DNA from: SGZJ01 sp949372955
GTDB taxonomy: Bacteria; Bacteroidota; Bacteroidia; Flavobacteriales; Flavobacteriaceae
Direction: 5' to 3'
Length of the DNA stretch: 52,725 nucleotides
NCBI GenBank assembly: GCA_949372955.1
Contig: CASIAX010000009.1
Coordinates: forward strand, 1 to 52,725
The stretch's first letter is position 1. Each line of letters begins with the position of its first letter. Under the pieces are notes generated by a model. It had not been told where the DNA came from, did no database searches, and was given only the letters and a program-made list of their open reading frames with translations. Shown here piece by piece: positions 15,953 through 24,710 of this stretch. Both the position numbers and the translations under genes were made by a program.

Positions 15953-17167
15953 ATGAAAAAAGATGTGATTGTTATTGGAGGTGGTGCAGCAGGCTTTTTC
16001 TCAGCTATAAATATTGCTATACTTAACCCAGAACTAAGTGTCTTAATCTTAGAACGAGGTAGTGAAGGATTACAAAAGGTGAAAATTTCAGGTGGAGGAC
16101 GTTGTAATGTAACTCATGCTCAATTTATACCATCGGAACTAACCACTAATTATCCACGTGGAGAAAAAGAACTCTTAGGTCCTTTCCATCAATACATGAC
16201 TGGAGATACCATGAAATGGTTTGAAGATAGAGGTATAGAATTAAAAATTGAAGATGATGGTAGAGTATTTCCCGTTTCAAATACATCACAAACAATTATT
16301 GATTGTTTTATAAATGAGGCGAATCGATTAAATATTCAAATCTTATATAATCATTCTGTTAAATCTATCTCTAAAAAGGGAGATAATTGGTTAGTAAATA
16401 CGGACAATAGTGACTTTTGTTGTAGTAAAATTTTAGTAACAACAGGAAGTAACCCAAAGATCTGGAATCTAATGGATCAATTAAACCATACAATAATTAA
16501 GCCGGTACCCTCACTTTTTAGTTTTGATATTAAGGATGATAGAATTAATTCTATCCCAGGAGTTGTGGTGGAAGATGTTGAAGTTTCTGTAGTTAACTCT
16601 AAATTAAGCACTGATGGTCCACTTTTAATTACTCATAAAGGCTTGAGTGCACCATCAATTTTAAAACTTTCAGCTTTTGGAGCTTTAGAACTAGCGGCTA
16701 TGGATTACCAATTTAATATTTCTATTAATTTCATTAAAACTTCCTATAATGAATGTTTGTCACAACTTAAAGTTGTCAAAAGTGACCTGTCAAAAAAAAT
16801 GGTAGTTAATCATTCTTTATTTGAAATACCGAAACGACTGTGGAAAGAATTGGTTCTTTACTCTGGTATTGAAACTAATACTACTTGGGCAGATATAAAT
16901 AAAAGTCAACTCAATGAATTATCCATCCAATTAACTTCTTCAATTTTTAAAGTTAACGGAAAGAGTACTTTTAAAGAAGAATTTGTTACCGCAGGAGGAG
17001 TTGATTTGAAAGAAATTAATTTCAAAACCTTTGAAAGTAAAATTAATCCTAATTTATTTTTTGCTGGTGAAATTCTTAATATTGATGCAGTTACTGGTGG
17101 TTTTAATTTTCAGAACGCTTGGACGGGTGCATATATAGCATCTAAATCTATTTCAGATTTTTCTTAG
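15953..17167 (+). CDS. NAD(P)/FAD-dependent oxidoreductase, HI0933/BaiN-like family
   Basis: A 404-residue cytoplasmic flavoprotein. The N-terminal Rossmann fold has VIGGGAAGFFSA (residues 7-18). KISGGGRCNVT (about 44-54), the signature of the HI0933/BaiN group, follows. GRVFPVSNTSQ, the TGSNPKIW segment and the C-terminal FFAGEILNIDAVTGGFNFQNA (quoted in part: AGEILNIDAV) complete the FAD site. The middle holds the family beta-barrel insert. Physiological substrates of most members are unknown; BaiN itself acts on bile-acid intermediates in gut bacteria, which is unlikely here. It reads away from the DUF2805 gene and is followed 37 nt later by oligopeptidase B. Confidence 0.9.
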   Translation: MKKDVIVIGGGAAGFFSAINIAILNPELSVLILERGSEGLQKVKISGGGRCNVTHAQFIPSELTTNYPRGEKELLGPFHQYMTGDTMKWFEDRGIELKIEDDGRVFPVSNTSQTIIDCFINEANRLNIQILYNHSVKSISKKGDNWLVNTDNSDFCCSKILVTTGSNPKIWNLMDQLNHTIIKPVPSLFSFDIKDDRINSIPGVVVEDVEVSVVNSKLSTDGPLLITHKGLSAPSILKLSAFGALELAAMDYQFNISINFIKTSYNECLSQLKVVKSDLSKKMVVNHSLFEIPKRLWKELVLYSGIETNTTWADINKSQLNELSIQLTSSIFKVNGKSTFKEEFVTAGGVDLKEINFKTFESKINPNLFFAGEILNIDAVTGGFNFQNAWTGAYIASKSISDFS

Positions 17168-17204
17168 TATCTTTTTCGTAATTTAATTACTTAATTATAC
17201 GTTT

Positions 17205-19337
17205 ATGAAATCTATACTTTTATCTTTGGCAGCTCTTTTAATATTTTCTTGTAATAATAAACCTAGTAACAAACTTATGTCAGATTTCAACCAACCACCA
17301 CTAGCAAATAAAATTCCAAAGGAATTAAAAATTCATGGTGATGTAAGAGTAGATGAATTTTATTGGTTAAATGATCGAGAGAACCCAGAAGTTATTGATT
17401 ATCTAAATAAAGAAAATGATTATTATAAACAAGAAACAAAGCATACCAAAATATTCCAAGAAGATTTATTTGAGGAAATGAAATCAAGAATTAAAAAAGA
17501 TGATAGCTCGGTTCCTTATAAATACAATGGATATTGGTACATAACTAAATATGAAAAAGGAAAAGACTATCCTATTTATACAAGGAAAAAAGAAAGTTTA
17601 GACTCTATAGAAGAACTTCTATTTGATTGTAATATAATGGCAAAAGATCATTCATACTTTAGATTAGTAGGGCTTAATATTAGTCCAAATAATCAATTCA
17701 TTTCTTATGGACTGGATACAACAGGAAGAAGACAATATAATCTTCGAATTAAAGATCTTAAATCCAATAAAGTTTTTAAAGAAGAAATATGGAATACAAC
17801 AGGAAGTAGTACTTGGGCTAATGATAATAAGACTTTGTTTTATTCTCTTAAAGATGAAACAACCTTGAGATCTGAGGCTATTTATAAGCACCGTTTAAAT
17901 ACCAACCCAGAGAATGATGAATTAGTTTTTGAAGAAAAGGATGATACATTTGGAGTAGGAGTTTATAAAACAAAATCTCAAAAGTATTTAGTAATATCTA
18001 GTTATAGTACATTAACTACTGAATACCAGATATTAAATGCTAATAACCCAGATGGAATCTTTAAAGTATTTCAAGCTAGAACAAGGGGTTTAGAATATAG
18101 TATATCACATTTTGAGAACTATTTTTATATAGTTTCAAATATTGATAATGCACAAAATTTTAAACTCTCTAAAACTTCAGAAAACAATACTGAAAAAGCA
18201 AATTGGGTTGATGTTATTTCTCACCGGGAAGATGTATTATTAGAAGGAGTTGATATATTCAAAGATTTCCTAGTTGTTTCTGAGCGTGAAAATGGTTTGA
18301 ATAAAATAAAAATATCTACCTGGGATAATTCAACTAGTTATTACCTTCCATTTAATAGTGAAACATATACTGCGTATACAACCTCAAATATTGACTTTGA
18401 AACTACTAAATTACGTTACGGTTATCAATCACTTGTAACTCCTTCTTCTGTAATCGAGTTTGATATGATTACCAAAGAAAAGACTATTTTAAAAGAACAA
18501 GAAGTTTTAGATGTTGATTTTAATAAAGAAAAGTATACCTCCAAACGTTTGTGGGCTAATGCTTCGGATGGATCCAAAATACCTATTTCCTTAGTGCATC
18601 ATGTGGATACAGAAATAAATTCAAATACCCCATTATTATTATATGCTTATGGCTCTTATGGATCTACAATAGATCCTTATTTTTCAACAGTCCGTCTGAG
18701 TTTGCTAAATAGAGGTTTTGTTTATGCGATTGCACATATTAGAGGTGGAGAGTATATGGGACGTCAATGGTACGAAGATGGTAAGCTATTTAAAAAGAGA
18801 AATACTTTTACTGATTTTATAGATAGTTCTAAGTTTTTAATTAATAATAATTATACCAGCCCTGAGCATCTTTATGCTATGGGAGGAAGTGCAGGAGGCT
18901 TGCTTATGGGTGCGGTTATAAATATGGCTCCAGAGCTTTATAATGGAGTAGTAGCTCAAGTACCTTTTGTGGATGTTATAACCACAATGTTGGATGACAC
19001 TATCCCTTTAACTACAGGTGAGTATGATGAGTGGGGGAACCCTAACGATAAAGAGTATTATGATTATATTAAAACCTATTCTCCTTATGACAATATAACT
19101 AATAAAATGTATCCTAATTTACTTGTTACTACAGGACTTCACGATTCACAAGTTCAATATTGGGAGCCTGCAAAATGGGTAGCTCGTTTAAGAGATTTAG
19201 ATAAAAATACTTCTAAGCTATATTTAGACACAAATATGGATGCTGGTCATGGTGGTTCTTCAGGTCGTTTTGAGTCACTTAAAGAGATAGCTTCTGTTTA
19301 TGCATTTTTATTTGATTTGGAATCAATCAATAAATAA
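17205..19337 (+). CDS. ptrB: Oligopeptidase B-type S9 prolyl oligopeptidase, lipoprotein
   Basis: 710 residues. The leader (residues 1-16, LLIFSC) ends in a lipobox, so the protein is probably anchored in the periplasm, unlike the cytoplasmic enterobacterial enzyme. Residues about 30-430 form the seven-bladed propeller that gates the active site. Residues about 440-710 form the alpha/beta-hydrolase domain. The catalytic triad is visible as S562 (GGSAGG), D647 (GLHDSQV) and H682 (DAGHGG). HIRGGEYMGRQWYEDGK (511-527) is typical of the S9A subfamily. Oligopeptidase B cleaves short peptides after basic residues. Length and motifs are normal. A 49-residue gene on the other strand begins its stop codon at the very next base. 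Confidence 0.92.
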   Translation: MKSILLSLAALLIFSCNNKPSNKLMSDFNQPPLANKIPKELKIHGDVRVDEFYWLNDRENPEVIDYLNKENDYYKQETKHTKIFQEDLFEEMKSRIKKDDSSVPYKYNGYWYITKYEKGKDYPIYTRKKESLDSIEELLFDCNIMAKDHSYFRLVGLNISPNNQFISYGLDTTGRRQYNLRIKDLKSNKVFKEEIWNTTGSSTWANDNKTLFYSLKDETTLRSEAIYKHRLNTNPENDELVFEEKDDTFGVGVYKTKSQKYLVISSYSTLTTEYQILNANNPDGIFKVFQARTRGLEYSISHFENYFYIVSNIDNAQNFKLSKTSENNTEKANWVDVISHREDVLLEGVDIFKDFLVVSERENGLNKIKISTWDNSTSYYLPFNSETYTAYTTSNIDFETTKLRYGYQSLVTPSSVIEFDMITKEKTILKEQEVLDVDFNKEKYTSKRLWANASDGSKIPISLVHHVDTEINSNTPLLLYAYGSYGSTIDPYFSTVRLSLLNRGFVYAIAHIRGGEYMGRQWYEDGKLFKKRNTFTDFIDSSKFLINNNYTSPEHLYAMGGSAGGLLMGAVINMAPELYNGVVAQVPFVDVITTMLDDTIPLTTGEYDEWGNPNDKEYYDYIKTYSPYDNITNKMYPNLLVTTGLHDSQVQYWEPAKWVARLRDLDKNTSKLYLDTNMDAGHGGSSGRFESLKEIASVYAFLFDLESINK

Positions 19338-19487
19338 CTATTTTTTGTTTCTCTTATTATAATTTTTGTCTCCGCGGGTTTTAGGTTTTTTATATTTCGC
19401 AGCCATTTTAAACTTGTATGACCCACCTTTATTTTCCTTGCTGTTTTTTTTAGACTTTTCGTGTGTGTTCCCTGATTTTGATTTCAT
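19338..19487 (-). CDS. Small lysine-rich basic protein (49 aa)
   Basis: An ATG at 19487-19485 reads 49 codons to the TAG at 19340-19338. The peptide is extremely basic and polar (MKSKSGNTHEKSKKNSKENK at the start, then a SYKFKMAAKYKKPKTRG segment), with about one third lysine and no hydrophobic segment. It is probably disordered and may bind RNA or ribosomes, but this is only inferred from composition. The patterned GGSYKFKMAAK core looks selected rather than random. It directly abuts the stop of the convergent ptrB, leaving no spacer. It is below the usual length cut-off, so automatic annotation may miss it. Confidence 0.55.
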   Translation of the reverse strand: MKSKSGNTHEKSKKNSKENKGGSYKFKMAAKYKKPKTRGDKNYNKRNKK

Positions 19488-19602
19488 GATATATAAAAAT
19501 AGTTGTTATAATAGATAGTAATTTATTACATTTGTTGTTCGGATTGCCAAACCCGAATAATCGGTTGTTAGTTTTTCTTTTAAGAAATCTATCAACCTTT
19601 TA

Positions 19603-21162
19603 TTATTTATACATTTTAATTGCTGCTTCTGCACAACGTTCTCCATCCATAGCTGCAGATACAATCCCACCTGCATAACCACCTCCTTCACCACATGGAA
19701 ATAGTCCTTTAATATGTATATGTTCTAAATTTTCATTTCTAGGAATATTTATTGGAGATGATGTTCTAGATTCTACCCCAATTATATTAGCTTCCTCGCT
19801 GTAATAGCCATTCATTTTTTTACCAAATGCCATAAACCCTTTTCTTAATCTACTTCCTATTGATTTCGGTAATAGTGAGTGTAGTGGGGCAGACTTTAAT
19901 CCTGGTTGGTAAGAGGTGTCATTTAAACTAGAGGATAATCTACCTTCAACGAAATCAGTTACACGTTGCGCTGGGGCAGTTTGAGATCTTCCTCCTGCAT
20001 AAAAAGAGATTTTTTCTAAATCTTTTTGGAATTCTAACCCTTTTAATGGTCCGTATTCTTCGTATTTTTTAAAATCTTTATCAATATCTAATTCTACAAC
20101 AATACCTGAATTAGCAAATTTATTATTTCTTTTAGATGGAGACATCCCATTAACTACAACTTCTCCTGCAGCTGTTGCGGCAGGTACAATAAATCCACCA
20201 GGACACATGCAAAATGAATAAACTCCTCTATCATTTACTTGATTTACTAAACTATATGCAGCAGCAGGTAGTAATGAATCTCTATCGGAATCACAATTAT
20301 ATTGAATTTGATCTATAATTTGTTGTGGATGCTCAATTCTAACTCCCATAGCAAACGACTTAGCTTTGATAGATATGTTTTTTTTGTGTAGTAAGTTGTA
20401 AATGTCTCTCGCGGAATGTCCAGTAGCTAGTATTACCGAGTGGACATTTAGTTCGTCGTTATTTTCTAACCTAATTGCTCTTAAAGTATTGTTAGTTACT
20501 ACAAAATCAACAACCTTAGTATTAAAATAAATTTCTCCCCCAAACTTTATAATTGTATCACGAATCTTTTGTATTATTTTAGGGAGTTTATTAGTTCCAA
20601 TATGAGGGTGAGCATCAATTAAAATTTGTTCAGTAGCTCCATAATAAACAAAACTTTCAAATATCTTTCTAACATCTCCTCTTTTCAATGATCTTGTATA
20701 TAATTTCCCATCAGAGTAGGTTCCAGCTCCTCCTTCTCCAAAACAATAGTTAGAATTTTCATTGACGATGTGTTCTTGATTAATGGCACGTATATCACGA
20801 CGCCTTTCTTGTACATTTTTACCACGTTCTAACACGATTGGTTTATATCCTAATTCAATACAACGAAGAGCTGCATACATACCAGCTGGGCCAAAACCTA
20901 TAATGTGTACTTCCTTTGCACTTGACACATCTTTGTAGTCAAAGTTATATTCAGATTTATCGGTGATTTCTTCGTTTATATAAACAGCTACTTTGTAATT
21001 AAAAATGATATCTTTTTTACGTGCGTCGATAGATTTTCGTAAAATTTTGACTCCAGAAATTTCATTTTTGTTAAGGTTTAATTTTTTAGAGGCCTTATAT
21101 AGTAGAATATCTTCTTTGCGCTCCTCAATAAGATTTATTCGTAGCTGTATCTCTTTAACCAT
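19603..21162 (-). CDS. FAD-dependent dehydrogenase-like protein, COG2509 family
   Basis: 519 residues. An N-terminal region of about 85 residues (small alpha/beta domain with a KKLNLNKNEIS segment and KILRKSIDARKKD) precedes the FAD Rossmann motif HIIGFGPAGMYAALR (about residues 90-104) and the ERGKNVQERRRDI segment. FGEGGAGTYSDGKLYTR (about 140-156) and CMCPGGFIVPAA are hallmarks of COG2509. The C-terminus has PCGEGGGYAGGIVSAAMDG, which closes the FAD site. The family is widespread and conserved, but its reaction is not established. It stands alone on the minus strand; 146 nt separate it from the divergent GH10 gene that opens the PUL. Confidence 0.9.
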   Translation of the reverse strand: MVKEIQLRINLIEERKEDILLYKASKKLNLNKNEISGVKILRKSIDARKKDIIFNYKVAVYINEEITDKSEYNFDYKDVSSAKEVHIIGFGPAGMYAALRCIELGYKPIVLERGKNVQERRRDIRAINQEHIVNENSNYCFGEGGAGTYSDGKLYTRSLKRGDVRKIFESFVYYGATEQILIDAHPHIGTNKLPKIIQKIRDTIIKFGGEIYFNTKVVDFVVTNNTLRAIRLENNDELNVHSVILATGHSARDIYNLLHKKNISIKAKSFAMGVRIEHPQQIIDQIQYNCDSDRDSLLPAAAYSLVNQVNDRGVYSFCMCPGGFIVPAATAAGEVVVNGMSPSKRNNKFANSGIVVELDIDKDFKKYEEYGPLKGLEFQKDLEKISFYAGGRSQTAPAQRVTDFVEGRLSSSLNDTSYQPGLKSAPLHSLLPKSIGSRLRKGFMAFGKKMNGYYSEEANIIGVESRTSSPINIPRNENLEHIHIKGLFPCGEGGGYAGGIVSAAMDGERCAEAAIKMYK

Positions 21163-21308
21163 TATGCTAAAGTATGTAAATTAAAAATTTAATATGATAA
21201 TATAGTTTATTAATTAATCCTCAATAATCACATTGAATTCCTCAAATATTTCAAGTTTCATTTTAATTTCATTTTTAAGTTTTCTTATCTTGCAAAAGAT
21301 TATATAAT

Positions 21309-22361
21309 ATGATTTATAAAATACTTTTAATTAATTTCTTTTTAGTTTTTAGCTCTTATTCTAATGACATTCATGATTCTTTAGATAATTTTGTTGTTGG
21401 AGCTACATTAAATTTAAATGAGCTAAATACTCAAAAATCAAATTTATTTTTAAAAGACTTCAAATATTTAACTCCTTCTAACCCGGCGAAACAGTCTATA
21501 GTTCACCCAAATTCTTATACTTGGAACTGGAACAAAATTGATAAAATGATAGCTTTTGCAAATGAAAACAGTTTAGCTTTAAGAATTCATGGTCCTGTAA
21601 GTCCTCAATGTTCTAAATGGGCTAAAAATGATAAAAGAACAAAAAAAGAACTTCTCGATAATATGACTGAGTTTATGACAGAATCATGTAAAAAATACAA
21701 TAATGAACCTACTGTTAAATGGATGGATGTTGTTAATGAGACTGTTCTTGCTAATGGTAAATGGTTTGGGCCAAAATCAGGTGATAACAAATGGGAAAAC
21801 CCTTGGTTAAATATTGGTTTTGATGAAAATAATTTCCCATTATATATTATTAAATCTTTCGAAATAGCCAATGAGTACGCTCCAAATATTAGCTTAGTTT
21901 ATAATCAAAACGGAGGTATGCAAAAACCAATGTGGAATAAAATTAAACAATCAATCTATTATCTAAGGTCTAAAGGCTTACGTGTTAATGGAATTGGTTG
22001 GCAGGGGCATTTATTAATGCCTTCTACAAAAGATTTTGTATTAAATATTGATCAAGGAATTCAAGATTTATCCGATCTAATTGATTGGGCTCAAAAGAAT
22101 AGATTAGATTTTCATGTAACTGAACTAGATTATCTAATTGTTGATAAAAACAACTTAGAAAGTGATTTGTTACATCAAAAAAATATCTATGAAAAAATAA
22201 TTAAGTTATTAATTGAAAAATCAAACACAGGTTTAGTAACCTTAAATTTCTGGGATGTTGGTGAGAGATATAAAAAAGGTAAAGGATATTTTCAATCTAT
22301 TTATTCAAAGGAATTAGAGCCTAACCCTAGTTATGAATTGTTAAATAATATTTTAAAATAA
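21309..22361 (+). CDS. Secreted GH10 endo-xylanase-type glycoside hydrolase
   Basis: 350 residues: a signal peptide (1 to about 18), then a single GH10 TIM barrel with no binding module. The two catalytic glutamates are visible: acid/base E144 in MDVVNET (the usual WDVVNE is WMDVVNE here) and nucleophile E272 in HVTELD. IHGPVSPQC stands where the family often has LVWHxQxP, so the glycone subsites deviate; this may fit a substituted or mixed-linkage substrate. NGIGWQGHL (about 227-235) and LNFWDVGERY (about 312-321) are family segments. GH10 enzymes cut beta-1,4-xylan, and some cut beta-1,3-xylan. First gene of an operon; the GH3 gene follows 5 nt after the stop. Confidence 0.9.
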   Translation: MIYKILLINFFLVFSSYSNDIHDSLDNFVVGATLNLNELNTQKSNLFLKDFKYLTPSNPAKQSIVHPNSYTWNWNKIDKMIAFANENSLALRIHGPVSPQCSKWAKNDKRTKKELLDNMTEFMTESCKKYNNEPTVKWMDVVNETVLANGKWFGPKSGDNKWENPWLNIGFDENNFPLYIIKSFEIANEYAPNISLVYNQNGGMQKPMWNKIKQSIYYLRSKGLRVNGIGWQGHLLMPSTKDFVLNIDQGIQDLSDLIDWAQKNRLDFHVTELDYLIVDKNNLESDLLHQKNIYEKIIKLLIEKSNTGLVTLNFWDVGERYKKGKGYFQSIYSKELEPNPSYELLNNILK

Positions 22362-22366
22362 ATAAA

Positions 22367-24703
22367 ATGAGATTAAAATTATTAGTTTTTACTTTACTTA
22401 CTGTCTTTACTATTTCAGCCCAAGAAGATTCTTCATATAAGTTGTATTTGGACAGTTCTAAATCACACGTAGATCGTTTAAATGATTTAATGTCTAGGAT
22501 GACTTTGGAAGATAAAGTTTATCAAATGAATCAATTTGTTGGACTTGATCATATGAGAAAAGCGGAAAAAGATTTATCTCCTGAAGACTTAGTAAACAAT
22601 GATGCGCAAGGCTTTTATAAAGGTGTGTTTAGCACAGATGTAATGAAAATGACTCAGGATGGCAAAATAGGTTCTTTTTTACATGTTTTAACAGCTGAAG
22701 AAGGAAATTTACTTCAAGGACTTGCTAATGAATCTAGATTAAAAATACCTATTCTAATAGGAATTGATGCTATACATGGAAATGCACTTTTTAGGGGAGC
22801 TACTGTATACCCATCTCCAATTACCTTAGCATCAACATGGAGTGATGAATTTCTCTTTGATGTAGGTAGACAAACTGCTCTTGAAATGAGAGCTACTGGT
22901 TCTCATTGGGCATTTACTCCTAATATTGATGTCTTAAGAGATCCTAGATGGGGCAGGGTCGGAGAAACTTTTGGAGAAGATCCATTTATGGTTGGAAATT
23001 TAGGAGCTGCGATGATTAATGGTTTTCAATTAAATGATTTTACAGGCACAAATAAAGTTATTGCATGTGCGAAACATATGATAGCTGGAAGTGAGCCAAT
23101 TAATGGTTTAAATGCTTCCCCAATGGATATATCGTTAAGGACATTAAAAGAGGTGTATTTACCTCCATATAAAAAAGCAATTGATGCTGGAGTATACTCT
23201 ATAATGGCTGCGCACAACGAATTAAATGGTATTCCTTGCCACATGAATAGTTGGCTCATGACAGATTTATTTCGTAATGATTGGGGTTTTGAAGGTTTTT
23301 ATGTAAGTGACTGGATGGATATAGAAAGAATAGAAACTTTACATCACGTTGCACACGATTTAAAAGAGGCATCTTACCTGGCCGTTAATGCTGGGATGGA
23401 TATGCACATGCATGGAGTCGATTTTCCGGAAGCTATTATAGCATTAGTTAAAGAAGGGAAGCTTCCAATTTCTAGAGTTGATGATGCTTGTTCAAAAATC
23501 TTAATGGCTAAATTTAAATTAGGATTATTTGAAAATAGATTTGTTGATATTGAAAAAATTCCTGAAAACATTTTTACTTCAGAACATAGGTTTACCGCAT
23601 TAGAAACTGCTAGGAAAGGAATTGTATTATTAAAGAATTCCAAGCTGTTACCGTTAAATAAAACAAAAGAATCTAAGAAGATTTTAGTTACTGGACCTAA
23701 TGCAAATAACCAATCTATATTGGGTGACTGGCATGCAGCTCAGCCAAAAGAAAATGTGACAACAATTTATGAAGGAATAAAAGAACTTGGAGAATCAAAG
23801 GGTTATGATGTTTTGTTTCATGACTCAAATGAAAATATTAGAAAGATATCTAATAAAGATATTCAAAACACAGTAGAAGCATCTAAAGACGCAGATTTTG
23901 TTATAGTCGTTGTTGGAGATAATTCAATGAGATATAAATGGAAAGATAAAACAGCTGGTGAGAATATGGCTAGAGCTGAGTTAAATCTAGCGGGTAAACA
24001 GTTAGATCTTGTACGTTCTTTAAAAGAAACTAATAATAATGTAATTGTAGTATATGTTAACGGTAAACCAATAAGTGAACCTTGGATTCAAAACAATATA
24101 CCTTCAATAATTGAGGCTTGGGAACCTGGGAATTTAGGTGGAAAAGCGGTTGCAGAGATTATTTTTGGAGATATAAACCCTAGTGGAAAATTGCCTCTAA
24201 CTGTCCCTAGAAGTGTTGGGCAATTACAAATGATATATAACCATAAACCTTCTCAATATTTTCATAAATATGCATTTGAGAAAAACACACCACTTTATCC
24301 ATTTGGATACGGCTTAAGTTATACTAAATTTAATTATTCAAAACCTAAACTACTTAACTCAAAGTTTGACAATAATTCAATCATTAGAGTTCAAGTTGAA
24401 GTTACTAATACTGGAGATATGGATGGGGATGAAGTTGTACAGCTATATATAAGAGATAAAGTAAGCTCCGTCACAAGACCAGTGAAAGAACTAAAAGGTT
24501 ATAAAAGAGTTCATTTAAAAGTTGGAGAGACAAAAAATGTAATTTTTGAAATCACTCCTGAATCTTTGGCTTTTTATGATATAGATATGAAATACGTTGT
24601 TGAACCTGGATCTTTCAATATTATGACAGGCTCATCATCTCATTTTAAGTCCTTAAAAACTGTTGAGTTAACCATTTTAAATAAAATTGAATTTAATAAT
24701 TAA
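22367..24703 (+). CDS. Exported GH3 beta-glycosidase (beta-glucosidase/xylosidase type)
   Basis: 778 residues. The signal peptide ends about residue 18 (ISAQ). The N-terminal barrel carries IGIDAIHGNALF (131-142), RDPRWGRVGETFGEDP (191-206) and the nucleophile D315 in GFYVSDWMD. The (alpha/beta)6 sandwich follows; DNSMRYKWKDKTAGE lies where the acid/base region is expected. The C-terminal fibronectin-III-like domain (about 690-765, VTNTGDMDGDEVVQLY) is typical of BglX-like GH3. It is probably periplasmic, cutting monosaccharides from imported oligosaccharides. GH3 covers beta-glucosidase and beta-xylosidase; the GH10 partner favours xylosidase. It is coupled to GH10 (5 nt) and to the next sulfatase (7 nt). 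Confidence 0.92.
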   Translation: MRLKLLVFTLLTVFTISAQEDSSYKLYLDSSKSHVDRLNDLMSRMTLEDKVYQMNQFVGLDHMRKAEKDLSPEDLVNNDAQGFYKGVFSTDVMKMTQDGKIGSFLHVLTAEEGNLLQGLANESRLKIPILIGIDAIHGNALFRGATVYPSPITLASTWSDEFLFDVGRQTALEMRATGSHWAFTPNIDVLRDPRWGRVGETFGEDPFMVGNLGAAMINGFQLNDFTGTNKVIACAKHMIAGSEPINGLNASPMDISLRTLKEVYLPPYKKAIDAGVYSIMAAHNELNGIPCHMNSWLMTDLFRNDWGFEGFYVSDWMDIERIETLHHVAHDLKEASYLAVNAGMDMHMHGVDFPEAIIALVKEGKLPISRVDDACSKILMAKFKLGLFENRFVDIEKIPENIFTSEHRFTALETARKGIVLLKNSKLLPLNKTKESKKILVTGPNANNQSILGDWHAAQPKENVTTIYEGIKELGESKGYDVLFHDSNENIRKISNKDIQNTVEASKDADFVIVVVGDNSMRYKWKDKTAGENMARAELNLAGKQLDLVRSLKETNNNVIVVYVNGKPISEPWIQNNIPSIIEAWEPGNLGGKAVAEIIFGDINPSGKLPLTVPRSVGQLQMIYNHKPSQYFHKYAFEKNTPLYPFGYGLSYTKFNYSKPKLLNSKFDNNSIIRVQVEVTNTGDMDGDEVVQLYIRDKVSSVTRPVKELKGYKRVHLKVGETKNVIFEITPESLAFYDIDMKYVVEPGSFNIMTGSSSHFKSLKTVELTILNKIEFNN

Positions 24704-24710
24704 AACTATT

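Noticed and set aside
24687..24710. TTG start for the sulfatase after GH3
   Set aside because: It lies within the GH3 gene; the ATG at 24711 is correctly spaced and begins the signal peptide.
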